26,605 bases of DNA, taken from the NCBI GenBank assembly GCA_905215645.1, contig CAJMQS010000030.1, positions 1 to 26,605 on the forward strand, written 5' to 3'. A program made the translations under genes and the position numbers. This document shows positions 1 to 7,443 of the stretch, in pieces; within the stretch, counting starts at the first letter, position 1; every line of letters begins with the position of its first letter. This stretch comes from an uncultured bacterium. GTDB lineage: Bacteria; Bacillota; Negativicutes; Acidaminococcales; Acidaminococcaceae. The notes under the pieces were generated by a model. The model saw only the letters and a program-made list of their open reading frames with translations, was not told the DNA's origin and ran no database searches.

Positions 1-56
1 GTGAAGAGTGAAGAGTGAAGAGTGAAGAGTGAAGAGTGAAGAGTGAAGAGTGAAGG
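1..56. repeat. Heptamer tandem repeat (GTGAAGA)n
   Basis: Seven perfect copies of GTGAAGA (1-49) are followed by an eighth, GTGAAGG (50-56), whose last bases form the ribosome binding site of the next gene. The array starts at the window edge and probably continues upstream. The unit is 7 bp, so a change in copy number would shift any reading frame through it, but the spoVB start codon lies outside it. The heptameric unit recalls the heptad-built termini of the intergenic elements at 15225 and 19602, although the unit sequence differs. Confidence 0.95.
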
Positions 57-64
57 AGGCTGTG

Positions 65-1609
65 ATGGCAGACCGCTTTATGAAAGGGACCCTGATCCTC
101 ACGGCGGCAGGGCTGCTGGTCAAGATCCTGGGATCTGTGAATCGGATCCTCCTTTCCCGCCTCTTGGGCGGGGAGGGCATCGGTCTATATCAGATCGCCT
201 ATCCGCTGTACCTGCTGCTGGTGGCCCTGTCTTCGGCGGGGATCCCGGCGGCTATGTCCATCTTGGTTTCCCGCCGGGCGGCGGCTGGGGACCGGCTGGG
301 AGCCAGGCGGATCCTGGGAATCTCTGCTGGGCTCATGGCCTTGGCTGGGGTGTTCTTTGCCGGGCTGGCCTGGCTCCTGATCCCCTGGCTCATTGACGGA
401 GGGATCGTCAAGGATGGAAGGGCCCGGTATGCCATGCTGGCCCTGGTGCCAGCCATTGGCCTTTCCATCCCGGTGGCCTGTTTCCGAGGTTATTTCCAGG
501 GCTTCCAGGAAATGACCCCTACTGCGGTTTCCCAGATCTTGGAACAGTTCACACGGGTGGTCACCATGGTGCTCCTGGCTTGGGCCCTGCTGCCTTGGGG
601 CCTTCCCTGGGGAGCTGCCGGCGCCGCCTTTGGCGCCGTCCCGGGAGCGGTGGTGAGCCTGCTGCTCCTTTTGTGGTTCGTCCATCGCCAGCAGGAACGC
701 TGGCGCAGAGAGCCCCTGCCCCAGACGGAAGGGGTACGGCCTTCTCTCCGGACAACCGCCTGGCAGCTGATCTCCCTGGCCCTGCCGGTGACCTGTGCCA
801 ATCTGATGGTGCCCGTAGTCAGCGGCATCGAGATGATCTTGGTGCCGGATCGGCTGCTGGCTGCCGGGTTCACGGTAGCAGCTTCCACTCGGGCCTTGGG
901 GTATCTTTCCGGGATGGCCATGCCCCTGGTGAATATGGGGACCATCCCGACCAATTCTCTGGCCGCCTCCGTGGTCCCGGCTGTTGCCGAGGCTAAGGCT
1001 TTGGGACTGCGGGACGAGATGGTCAGCCGGACCCGCCGGGCTTTCCGTTTCTTCCTGCTGCTGAATGTACCGGCTGCGGTGGGGGTCTGGCTCCTGGGCA
1101 CTCCCATTTCCCGGGTCCTGTACGGGACTTTCCAAGCCGGCAGGGTAATCACGGCCCTGGCCCCGGCCATCTTTTTCCTAGGGCTCCATCAGGTCTCCAC
1201 TGCCATCCTCCAGGGGCTGGGCCATACCCGGGTTCCCATGGTGAACATGCTGCTGAGCCTTTTTGTCAAGATCGGGCTCCTGTGGACCCTCACAGCCAAT
1301 CCGGAATGGAATATCCAGGGGGCAGCCTGGGCCACCGATGCCAACTTGGCCATGGCTGGGCTGGGGAACCTGCTGTGGATGTATCACAGTGACCGGCTGG
1401 GGCTTCCTTTGAAGAGCTGTCTGCGGATCTTCCTGTCGGCAGCTGTCATGGGAGCCGGTGTGTACGGGGCAGAGCTGGCAGCATCCAGCTGCCAACTTTC
1501 CCTGTTCCTCCAGCTGGCGCTGGAAATCCTGGCGGGAGCCTTGATCTATGGCCTTTGCCTGCTCCTGACCGGAGAACTGAAATACAGTGAGCTGAAAAAA
1601 AGAAAATGA
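65..1609 (+). CDS. spoVB: SpoVB/MurJ-like polysaccharide or lipid II flippase family membrane protein
   Basis: The 514-residue polytopic membrane protein belongs to the polysaccharide transporter/MATE-like (MVF) superfamily, closest by eye to SpoVB/YtgP proteins. The family is proposed to flip lipid-linked sugar precursors across the inner membrane. Family-like stretches are visible: GEGIGLYQIAYPLY near residue 38, and a segment reading RGYFQGFQEMTPTAVSQI near residue 145. Hydrophobic segments run through the whole protein. I chose ATG at 65 because AAGGAGG (53-59) lies 5 nt upstream; an in-frame GTG at 50 would place that site inside the gene. It is 9 nt upstream of mazG, so the two are probably co-transcribed. 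The host appears not to sporulate, so a vegetative envelope role is likely. The substrate is not readable from sequence. Confidence 0.85.
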   Translation: MADRFMKGTLILTAAGLLVKILGSVNRILLSRLLGGEGIGLYQIAYPLYLLLVALSSAGIPAAMSILVSRRAAAGDRLGARRILGISAGLMALAGVFFAGLAWLLIPWLIDGGIVKDGRARYAMLALVPAIGLSIPVACFRGYFQGFQEMTPTAVSQILEQFTRVVTMVLLAWALLPWGLPWGAAGAAFGAVPGAVVSLLLLLWFVHRQQERWRREPLPQTEGVRPSLRTTAWQLISLALPVTCANLMVPVVSGIEMILVPDRLLAAGFTVAASTRALGYLSGMAMPLVNMGTIPTNSLAASVVPAVAEAKALGLRDEMVSRTRRAFRFFLLLNVPAAVGVWLLGTPISRVLYGTFQAGRVITALAPAIFFLGLHQVSTAILQGLGHTRVPMVNMLLSLFVKIGLLWTLTANPEWNIQGAAWATDANLAMAGLGNLLWMYHSDRLGLPLKSCLRIFLSAAVMGAGVYGAELAASSCQLSLFLQLALEILAGALIYGLCLLLTGELKYSELKKRK

Positions 1610-1618
1610 GGGGATACC

Positions 1619-2443
1619 ATGAAAACACTCCATGAAAAAGGAATCCATGAACCGGGCGTCCTGGATCTGCGTCCTTTGATCGAACTGGTCCGAGTCCTGC
1701 GGGAACCGGGGGGCTGTCCCTGGGATCGGGTGCAGACCCATACCAGCATGCGCCGGGAGCTGGTGGAAGAAGTCTATGAAATGCTGGAAGCCATCGATGA
1801 CGGCGATACGGCCGGTATGCGGGAAGAGATGGGGGATGTGCTCCTCCAGGTGGTGTTCCATGCCCGTCTGGCAGAGGAAGAAGGCCTGTTTGCCATGCAG
1901 GACGTGATCGACGATGTGGTGAAGAAATTGGTCCACCGCCATCCCCATGTCTTTGGAGATGCCCAGGTCAGCGGAGCCGGGGAAGTGATGCGGAACTGGG
2001 AAGAACTGAAGGCGGAAGAGAAAACGGAACGGACCCATGCCCTGGATGGAATCGCCAAGGGACTGCCGGCCCTGATGCGGGCGTACAAACTCAGCGCCAA
2101 AGCCGCAAAAACCGGCTTTGAATGGCCCGATGCCTCCGCCGCATGGCAGAAGGTGCAGGAGGAAGAAAAAGAACTCCAGGATGCTGTAGGAGCGTCTGAT
2201 CCAGATCGGACGGAAGAGGAACTGGGGGATCTGTTCTTTGCCCTGGCGGTCTATGCCCGGAAGCTGGGCCTGGAACCGGAAACGGCCCTGAACCGGGCCA
2301 ACAACAAATTCCAGCGGCGGTTCCAGCTCCTGGAAGAACAGGTTCGGGCAGCCGGGAAAGAATGGAAGGACCTTTCCCAGGAAGAATGGGAAACAGGATG
2401 GAACCGGGCAAAAACACGCCTCCAGCAGCAGTCTGAAAAGTGA
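1619..2443 (+). CDS. mazG: Nucleoside triphosphate pyrophosphohydrolase MazG
   Basis: The 274-residue cytoplasmic protein has two MazG domains, as in the full-length family. The family hydrolyses NTPs to NMP and pyrophosphate and cleans abnormal nucleotides from the pool. The N-terminal domain shows the signature GGCPWDRVQTHTSMRREL (about 31-48), followed by the metal-binding acidic helices E50-E51-x-x-E54 and E69-E70-M-G-D73. The second domain repeats the pattern as EEELGDLFFAL near residue 200. ATG at 1619 is preceded by GAGGGG 5 nt away and starts 9 nt after spoVB. The spoVB-mazG-hup order is common in Firmicutes. No clear terminator follows; a separate promoter for hup lies in the next gap. 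Confidence 0.93.
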   Translation: MKTLHEKGIHEPGVLDLRPLIELVRVLREPGGCPWDRVQTHTSMRRELVEEVYEMLEAIDDGDTAGMREEMGDVLLQVVFHARLAEEEGLFAMQDVIDDVVKKLVHRHPHVFGDAQVSGAGEVMRNWEELKAEEKTERTHALDGIAKGLPALMRAYKLSAKAAKTGFEWPDASAAWQKVQEEEKELQDAVGASDPDRTEEELGDLFFALAVYARKLGLEPETALNRANNKFQRRFQLLEEQVRAAGKEWKDLSQEEWETGWNRAKTRLQQQSEK

Positions 2444-2501
2444 CAAAAAGGCGGAAAGCCACTGTCCATGCGGTTGTTTTCAATATTTTTCCAAAAAACA
2501 C

Positions 2502-2530
2502 GTGCATTTTTCCTATGTTTGTGCTAATAT
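2502..2530 (+). promoter_or_regulatory. Probable promoter of the HU gene
   Basis: A TAATAT -10 box at 2525-2530 sits in an AT-rich gap between mazG and HU. The -35 (GTGCAT, 2502-2507, 17-bp spacer) is a poor match. The leader that follows contains a small GCGCC/GGCGC stem (2543-2560) and then a strong AGGAGG site (2572-2577), 9 nt from the HU start. Confidence 0.45.
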
Positions 2531-2586
2531 GACCATAGTCAGGCGCCACACAAAGGGCGCAATACCTATTTAGGAGGATTTTTCTT

Positions 2587-2862
2587 ATGAACAAAAGTGA
2601 ATTGATCTCTGAAGTTGCGTCCAAAACCGCACTGCCCAAAAAAGATGCTGAAAAGGCTGTGAACGCTTTCATTGATACCGTAAAAGAAGCCGTTGCCAAC
2701 AAGGACAAGGTTCAACTGATTGGGTTCGGTACTTTTGAAGCTCGCGTTCGTAATGCCCGTAATGGTAAGAATCCTCGCACTGGCGAAACCATTAAGATTG
2801 CAGAAGCCAACGTTCCCGCTTTCAAGGCTGGGAAGGCTTTCAAGGATGCCGTAAACAAATAA
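2587..2862 (+). CDS. hup: HU-family DNA-binding protein
   Basis: The 91-residue histone-like protein has the length and sequence of bacterial HU. It opens MNKSELISEVA, carries the GFGTFEARVRNARNGKNP DNA-arm core (about 46-64), and ends in the typical PAFKAGKAFKDAVNK tail. HU dimers bend and compact DNA in the nucleoid. AGGAGG lies 9 nt upstream. Codon use is more AT-rich than in its neighbours, as expected of a highly expressed gene. It has its own promoter candidate and a strong terminator, so it is probably mostly monocistronic although embedded in the spoVB-mazG-divIC neighbourhood. Confidence 0.97.
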   Translation: MNKSELISEVASKTALPKKDAEKAVNAFIDTVKEAVANKDKVQLIGFGTFEARVRNARNGKNPRTGETIKIAEANVPAFKAGKAFKDAVNK

Positions 2863-2874
2863 GAGGCAGATTCA

Positions 2875-2909
2875 GCAACCTGATGCTCCCGGTATCAGGT
2901 TGCTTTTTT
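2875..2909 (+). terminator. Intrinsic terminator after HU
   Basis: A perfect 10-bp stem (GCAACCTGAT, 2875-2884, with ATCAGGTTGC, 2894-2903) around a 9-nt loop is followed by six T residues. It lies 12 nt after the HU stop codon. Confidence 0.93.
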
Positions 2910-2958
2910 CTCCCGGTTCTTCCGCCTCAGGGATTATGGTACGGAAAGGCGCAGTGAT

Positions 2959-3240
2959 ATGAAGTCCAGAAACAAAATCAATAAGAGATTCCTGATCCTG
3001 ATCCTGGCATGCTCCCTGCCTCTGCTCAAGAGCGCAGCGGAACAGGGATACCAGATTTTCCAGCTCCATCAGGAACGTGTACGGACAGAAAAGAAAGTCC
3101 AGCAGCTGAAAGCAGAGAACATGGCCCTGGAACAGGAGAAAGAAAACCTGGGAGATATCCAGTATATCGAAAAAGTGGCTCGGGAAGAGCACAACATGGT
3201 GGGGAAGGATGAAATCCCCCTGTTCATGGTGAAAAAATAA
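2959..3240 (+). CDS. Septum formation initiator (DivIC/FtsB-like)
   Basis: The 93-residue protein has a short basic cytoplasmic start, one transmembrane helix (about 11-25) and a coiled coil with many Gln, Glu and Lys (about 32-66). The C-terminal YIEKVAREEHNMVGKDEIPL block is typical of DivIC/FtsB. These proteins bridge FtsL and FtsQ/DivIB in the divisome. ATG at 2959 follows GGAAAGG with 9 nt spacing. In spore formers a YabP/YabQ pair and an S4 protein usually stand between HU and this gene. None is present here, and the gap is about 96 nt. The assignment rests on size, topology and motif. Confidence 0.88.
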   Translation: MKSRNKINKRFLILILACSLPLLKSAAEQGYQIFQLHQERVRTEKKVQQLKAENMALEQEKENLGDIQYIEKVAREEHNMVGKDEIPLFMVKK

Positions 3241-3282
3241 AGAAGGTGCTGCACAAAATGCGCAGCACCTTCTTTATTTTTT
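3239..3282. terminator. Bidirectional terminator between divIC-like gene and sdaAA
   Basis: An 11-bp perfect stem (GAAGGTGCTGC, 3242-3252, with GCAGCACCTTC, 3262-3272) has T-rich sequence on its right and A-rich sequence on its left. It can therefore stop both convergent transcripts. The arms belong to the TGC/GCA-rich hairpin type seen repeatedly in this window. Confidence 0.92.
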
Positions 3283-3284
3283 AT

Positions 3285-4172
3285 TCATTCTTCTTTTCCG
3301 AAGACCTGTTCTTTCAGCTTTTTCCCGGTCTTGGTGACAGCCAGGCCGCCGCCGGCGGTTTCCCGGAGAGAAGCGGGAAGGGCACTGCCCACTGCCCGCA
3401 TGGCTTCGATGCATTCATCCACAGGGATGCAGGAACGGATGCCTGCCAGGGCCATATCCGCTGCAGAGAAGGCGATGACCACGCCGCTGGCATTCCGCTT
3501 GATGCAGGGGATTTCCACCAGCCCGGCCACCGGGTCGCACACCAGGCCCAGCTGGTTGGCGATGGCTATGGCACAGGCGTCCGCCGCCATCTGGGGAGTC
3601 CCTCCTGCCAGTTCCACCAGGGCTGCCGCCGCCATGCCGGAAGCACTGCCGCATTCTGCCTGGCAGCCGCCCTGGGCTCCGGCGATGCAGGCGTTCTGGG
3701 CGATGACCATGCCGAAGGCACCGGCGGTGAAGATGGACATGATCACATCTTTCCGGTCCATGCCCTTTTCTTCCATCAGGGTCAGGAGACAGCCGGGCAG
3801 GATGCCGCAGCTGCCGGCTGTGGGGGTGGCCACGATCCGGCCCATAGAGGCGTTGCAGCCAGCCACGGAAAGGGCCCGGGCGATGGCATGGCCGATGATG
3901 GTGCCGGAAAGCCCTCCCTGGGTCCGGCCAGTATAGTCGTTCATTTTCCAGCCTTCTCCTCCGGTAAGGCCGGAAGTGGATTTCTGGTCTTTCTGTTCCC
4001 CGAATTTCACGGCATCGATCATCACGTCCAGATCCGTGGACATCCGGTCGAACAGTTCTTCCTGGCTTTGTTCCATGGATTCCGCCTGGTCCGCCAGGAC
4101 CAGTTCACTGATTTTCTTTCCGCTTTTTTCAGCGGCTTCCACCAGTTCAGCAATGGATGTATAGGTAAACAT
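3285..4172 (-). CDS. sdaAA: L-serine dehydratase, iron-sulfur-dependent, alpha subunit
   Basis: The 295-residue large subunit of the two-part [4Fe-4S] L-serine dehydratase deaminates serine to pyruvate and ammonia in the cytoplasm. Cys170 (in GGCQAEC), Cys212 (in CDPVAG) and Cys223 (in IPCIKRN) have the 42- and 11-residue spacing of the cluster ligands known in this family. The TPTAGSCGILPG block is also present. I start at 4172 because a GAGGAGG site lies 6 nt upstream on the minus strand; the longer frame from a TTG at 4187 would swallow that site. It follows sdaAB by 11 nt and ends at the shared bidirectional terminator. Confidence 0.95.
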   Translation of the reverse strand: MFTYTSIAELVEAAEKSGKKISELVLADQAESMEQSQEELFDRMSTDLDVMIDAVKFGEQKDQKSTSGLTGGEGWKMNDYTGRTQGGLSGTIIGHAIARALSVAGCNASMGRIVATPTAGSCGILPGCLLTLMEEKGMDRKDVIMSIFTAGAFGMVIAQNACIAGAQGGCQAECGSASGMAAAALVELAGGTPQMAADACAIAIANQLGLVCDPVAGLVEIPCIKRNASGVVIAFSAADMALAGIRSCIPVDECIEAMRAVGSALPASLRETAGGGLAVTKTGKKLKEQVFGKEE

Positions 4173-4183
4173 GGTTTTCCTCC

Positions 4184-4849
4184 TCAAATGGCCCGGATCA
4201 GGATCACGTTGGTGACGTACTGGACAGAACGGATGGCGTCGATCACGTCAGCCGGGGGCATTCCGTCTACTTCGATGGTCATCATGGCAATGCCGCCTTT
4301 CACAGGACGGGTGAGCCTGAAGCTGCCGATGTTGATATCCTTGTGCTTCTGCCACATGATGTTGGTGACGGCTGCAATGACCCCCGGGCGGTCGTAGTGG
4401 GGCACCAGGATGGTATTCCGTTCTCCGGTGAAGTCCACCTTCATGCCGTCCACATAGTCTACCCGGATGTTGCCGCCCCCGATACTGGCCCCCTGGACCG
4501 TATGCTGGCTGCCGTCCTCGCAGGTCACCTGGATCCGGGCAGTGTTGGGATGGGAATTGGGGATATCCGTGGGGATATAGGTGTAGTGGATCCCTTGCTG
4601 GTCCGCAATGGAAAAGATGCTGCGGATCTCTTCAGAATAGCTGTGGTAGCCCAGGATCCCGGCCAGAAGGGCCTTGTCCGTGCCATGGCCTTTGTAGGTC
4701 TTGGCAAAGGAGCCGGACAGTTCGATCCGGATGTCTTTGGGTTTGCTCTGGAGCAGTTTGTTGGCCACCCGTCCCAGACGGACGGCACCGGCTGTATGGG
4801 AGCTGGAGGGACCGATCATCACCGGTCCGATGATATCGAAAATGTTCAT
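4184..4849 (-). CDS. sdaAB: L-serine dehydratase, iron-sulfur-dependent, beta subunit
   Basis: The 221-residue small subunit begins MNIFDIIGPVMIGPSSSHTAGAVRLG, the SDH-beta signature that binds the carboxylate end of serine. It ends with an ACT domain (about 147-221, starting near ILVPHYDRPGVIAAV), common in this subunit and thought to bind a regulatory amino acid. AGGAGG lies 6 nt upstream of the start. It is the first of the sdaAB-sdaAA pair and lies 221 nt downstream of a serine/threonine-type symporter on the same strand, so it is probably part of one serine-use unit. The long leader carries an inverted repeat described separately. Confidence 0.95.
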   Translation of the reverse strand: MNIFDIIGPVMIGPSSSHTAGAVRLGRVANKLLQSKPKDIRIELSGSFAKTYKGHGTDKALLAGILGYHSYSEEIRSIFSIADQQGIHYTYIPTDIPNSHPNTARIQVTCEDGSQHTVQGASIGGGNIRVDYVDGMKVDFTGERNTILVPHYDRPGVIAAVTNIMWQKHKDINIGSFRLTRPVKGGIAMMTIEVDGMPPADVIDAIRSVQYVTNVILIRAI

Positions 4850-4879
4850 GGTGAACCTCCTGATAAATGGATGGATATA

Positions 4880-5063
4880 AAAAACGTTCCATGCTCCTTT
4901 TTCTGAATCGGGCTGCAGCAGAGGCTGCGCTGCTGGGAAAAGGGGTTTTAGAAAGGAAGGATTGAGACAGTTGTTGGATATCCCAGACAGCGTAGACCCC
5001 GGTGCCTGAATTTTCTCAGACAGACAGCTGCAAATGGAGTGCAGATGGAGATGGAACGTTTTT
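4880..5063. repeat. Gap between symporter and sdaAB bounded by a 13-bp inverted repeat
   Basis: AAAAACGTTCCAT at 4880-4892 is perfectly inverted as ATGGAACGTTTTT at 5051-5063. If one base gap is allowed, the similarity extends inward by CTCC. The 158 bp between holds no ORF I believe. It has a CAG/CTG-rich imperfect hairpin near 4911-4938 but no T-run on the minus strand. The pair could be the ends of a small inserted element, a long-range stem in the sdaAB leader, or a regulator site (each arm has an AACGTT palindrome). Confidence 0.6.
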
Positions 5064-5070
5064 CACAAAA

Positions 5071-6261
5071 TTATTTCTTGATCCAGGTCTTGTAGATTTT
5101 GTCCACGATGACCGCAATGGCGTTGTCCCCGGATACGTTGCAGGCAGTCCCGAAGGAATCCTGGGTAATGTAGAGGGCGACCATCAGGGCACAGATGGGG
5201 CCGTTGGGGTCGCCTTGTTCTTTCCCGAAAATCATCCACAGGAAGGGCAGGGCCGTCATGATGGAACCGCCGGGAGCACCCGGAGAAGCTACCATGGCTA
5301 CGCCTAGGGTCATGATGAAGGGGATGACCGTACCCAGATGGATGGGGATCTGATACATGAGGCAGACCGCCGTGGCACAGGCCGTAATGGTGATCATGGA
5401 ACCGCACATATGGATGTTGGCGCACAGGGGGATGACGAAGTTGCGGATCTGTTCGCAGACGCCGTCCGCCTTGGAACATTCCAGGTTCACTGGGATGGTG
5501 GCAGCGGAAGACTGGGTCCCCAGAGCCGTTGTATAGCCGGGAATCTGGTTCTTCATCAGGGTGAAGGGGTTCTTTCCGCTGAAGGAACCAGCCACCATGA
5601 ACTGGACGAAGAGCAGGATCAGGTGCATGGCGATGACCACCAGGAACACCTTCCACAGGACGCTGAGGATCACGAAGGTCTTGCCGGAGCGGGTCATGTC
5701 CACAAAGGTGCCGCAGATGTACAGAGGCAGGAAGGGGACGATGGCGTGGGTCAGGACCTGATCGATGATTTTAGAGAAATCCTTGAAGCAGTTGTACAGG
5801 GTATCCCCGATTTCCTTGCCCCGGAGGGAAGACAGGCACAGGCCTACGATGAAGGCCAGCACCACGGCGGAGATGGTGTCCAGGATGGGCGGGATGGAAA
5901 TGGAGAAGAAGGGCGGCAGACTCTTGCCTGCAGTCTTGGCCAGTTCTTCCAGCACCCCGGCGCTGATGAAGGACGGGAACAGGGTGTCTGCTACGGCAAA
6001 GGAGAAGGTCCCCCCGATCAAGGTGGATCCATAGGCGATGATGGCAGTAATCAGGAGCAGTTTCCCAGCCCCTTGGGACAGATCAGCGATCCCCATGGTC
6101 ACATAGGCCAGGATCATCAAAGGAATGACGAATTTCAAGAAGTTGCTGAAGATACCGGAAAGAGTGACGACGGTACGGCAGACATCTTCCGGCAGATACT
6201 GCCCAATCAGGATACCGATGATGATGGCAATGATGATTTTTGGTACAAGACCGAGTTTCAT
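5071..6261 (-). CDS. Dicarboxylate/amino acid:cation symporter, probably serine/threonine type
   Basis: The 396-residue multi-spanning inner-membrane protein belongs to the DAACS (GltP/DctA/SstT) family. The SSAATIP motif of hairpin 1 is at about 249-255 and a QDSFGTACNVSGDN block near 367-380. The usual NMDGT motif is replaced by HMCGSMITIT near 281. SstT, the serine/threonine:Na+ member, is also non-canonical here, so this resembles SstT more than GltP. With serine dehydratase genes next downstream, I infer serine or threonine uptake, cation-coupled. GGGGAGG lies 7 nt upstream of the ATG. It is transcribed away from the LysR gene at 6426. Glutamate or dicarboxylate transport cannot be excluded from sequence alone. 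Confidence 0.85.
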   Translation of the reverse strand: MKLGLVPKIIIAIIIGILIGQYLPEDVCRTVVTLSGIFSNFLKFVIPLMILAYVTMGIADLSQGAGKLLLITAIIAYGSTLIGGTFSFAVADTLFPSFISAGVLEELAKTAGKSLPPFFSISIPPILDTISAVVLAFIVGLCLSSLRGKEIGDTLYNCFKDFSKIIDQVLTHAIVPFLPLYICGTFVDMTRSGKTFVILSVLWKVFLVVIAMHLILLFVQFMVAGSFSGKNPFTLMKNQIPGYTTALGTQSSAATIPVNLECSKADGVCEQIRNFVIPLCANIHMCGSMITITACATAVCLMYQIPIHLGTVIPFIMTLGVAMVASPGAPGGSIMTALPFLWMIFGKEQGDPNGPICALMVALYITQDSFGTACNVSGDNAIAVIVDKIYKTWIKK

Positions 6262-6361
6262 GAAAAAACCTCCCCTGAACTTGACAAACTGATCCCCGCC
6301 GGCTGGGAATCACGCGTTTGACTTTTCTGTTTATTCAGTGTACTATGAGTGTGCCCATAAA

Positions 6362-6384
6362 TCAAATTAATAAATTCGATTTGA
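6362..6384. promoter_or_regulatory. LysR-type operator candidate, T-N11-A dyad
   Basis: The perfect inverted repeat TCAAAT-N11-ATTTGA lies in the 164-bp divergent gap between the symporter and the lysR-type gene. It fits the T-N11-A rule for LysR-family binding sites exactly and is about 42 nt upstream of the regulator start, as for an autoregulatory site. Confidence 0.7.
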
Positions 6385-6388
6385 ACGA

Positions 6389-6409
6389 TGAAAATTTTTA
6401 ATATTTTCA
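6389..6409. promoter_or_regulatory. Second dyad, TGAAAAT-N7-ATTTTCA
   Basis: A second perfect inverted repeat starts 4 nt after the first dyad and ends about 16 nt before the LysR start codon. It overlaps a TAATAT (6399-6404) that could serve as a -10 box, so occupancy could block the regulator's own transcription. It may be incidental in such AT-rich DNA. Confidence 0.4.
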
Positions 6410-6425
6410 AAAGGCGGTTGACAAA

Positions 6426-7385
6426 ATGGAACTAAGAGAATTAAAAAGCTTTCTGAAAATTATGGAAGTGGAAAGTTTTTCTCGGGCAGCGAAGGAACTG
6501 GGATACTCTCAGTCCGCTCTCAGTGTACAGATCCATTCTTTGGAAACGGAATTGGGGGTCCGGCTCTTTGACCGGCTGGGGAAACAGGTGGCCCTGACGC
6601 CTCCGGGAAAAGAATTGGCACGGCGGGTGCTGCCCATCCTCCAGGAAGTGGAAGAAGTGGAGAATGTGATGCACAACCGGCCTCCGGTGGAAGCCCTGCG
6701 GATCGGGATGATCGAAAGCCTGTGCAAAGCCCACATGCCTCAGGTGATGGACTATGTGTGCCGGAATCTGCCTGATCTCCACATTACCATCACCATCGAT
6801 TCCCCCAGCGTGCTCCTGGATGCTCTGAACCACAACAAGGTGGATCTGGTATATGTGCTGGATAAGCCATTATATGATGTAAAATGGGAAAAGGTGTTCC
6901 AGAAACGGGAGAACATCGTCTTTGTCTGTTCCCTGGATTCGCCTCTGGCCCGGAAAAAGGAAGTGGAGTTGGAAGAAGTGCTCCGGCAGCCTTTTTTCCT
7001 TACGGAAAAGGCGGACAATTACCGACTGAGCTTGGACCAGCACCTGGCAGCCCGGCAGCTGGCCCTGAATCCTTTATTGGAAGTCAGTGATACCGGTTTC
7101 ATCTTGGATATGGTCCAACGTAACCTGGGTCTTTCTTTCCTGCCCCAGTATGTGGTAGAGAACAGCCCGTACCGGGATCGGCTGCAGATCCTCCGGGTAA
7201 AGAAGTTCCGCATGCACATGTACCGGCAGCTGTTCTATCACAAGGACAAATGGCAGACCCAGGCCATGAAAGTGTTCCTCCAGCTGGCGGTGAAGGAGAA
7301 TCCTCCGGATCCTGAAGAGATGGACGGGGAGATTTCCAGGAAAAGGAGAAAGGACTCTTGCATGGACCCGGGGAGTGTGATATAA
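6426..7385 (+). CDS. LysR-family transcriptional regulator
   Basis: The 319-residue protein has an N-terminal winged helix-turn-helix (about 1-60, with SFSRAAKELGYSQSALSVQIHSLETELG). A LysR substrate-binding domain follows (about 88-290). It is divergent from the symporter-sdaAB-sdaAA genes, the classic arrangement for a LysR regulator of its neighbour, and a T-N11-A dyad lies between them. The likely role is control of serine uptake and deamination; the effector is unknown. The last 30 residues are charged and not typical of the family. The stop codon lies inside the -10 box of the next promoter, so the 3' end doubles as a regulatory region. Confidence 0.9.
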   Translation: MELRELKSFLKIMEVESFSRAAKELGYSQSALSVQIHSLETELGVRLFDRLGKQVALTPPGKELARRVLPILQEVEEVENVMHNRPPVEALRIGMIESLCKAHMPQVMDYVCRNLPDLHITITIDSPSVLLDALNHNKVDLVYVLDKPLYDVKWEKVFQKRENIVFVCSLDSPLARKKEVELEEVLRQPFFLTEKADNYRLSLDQHLAARQLALNPLLEVSDTGFILDMVQRNLGLSFLPQYVVENSPYRDRLQILRVKKFRMHMYRQLFYHKDKWQTQAMKVFLQLAVKENPPDPEEMDGEISRKRRKDSCMDPGSVI

Positions 7386-7386
7386 T
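7358..7386 (+). promoter_or_regulatory. Promoter of rpmE
   Basis: TTGCAT (7358-7363), a 17-bp spacer and a perfect TATAAT (7381-7386) form a strong sigma-70-type promoter. It lies inside the last codons of the lysR-type gene, whose TAA stop (7383-7385) is part of the -10 box. Transcription should begin near 7393, giving a leader of about 50 nt before rpmE. Confidence 0.85.
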
Positions 7387-7443
7387 TGTCAAGCGTTAAT
7401 GTCGGGATATATTAATGCAATATCAGAAAGAGGTGTTTCAAGA

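Noticed and set aside
4850..5070. Riboswitch or T-box before sdaAB
   Set aside because: I found no conserved T-box, glycine or SAM riboswitch core, only the long inverted repeat.
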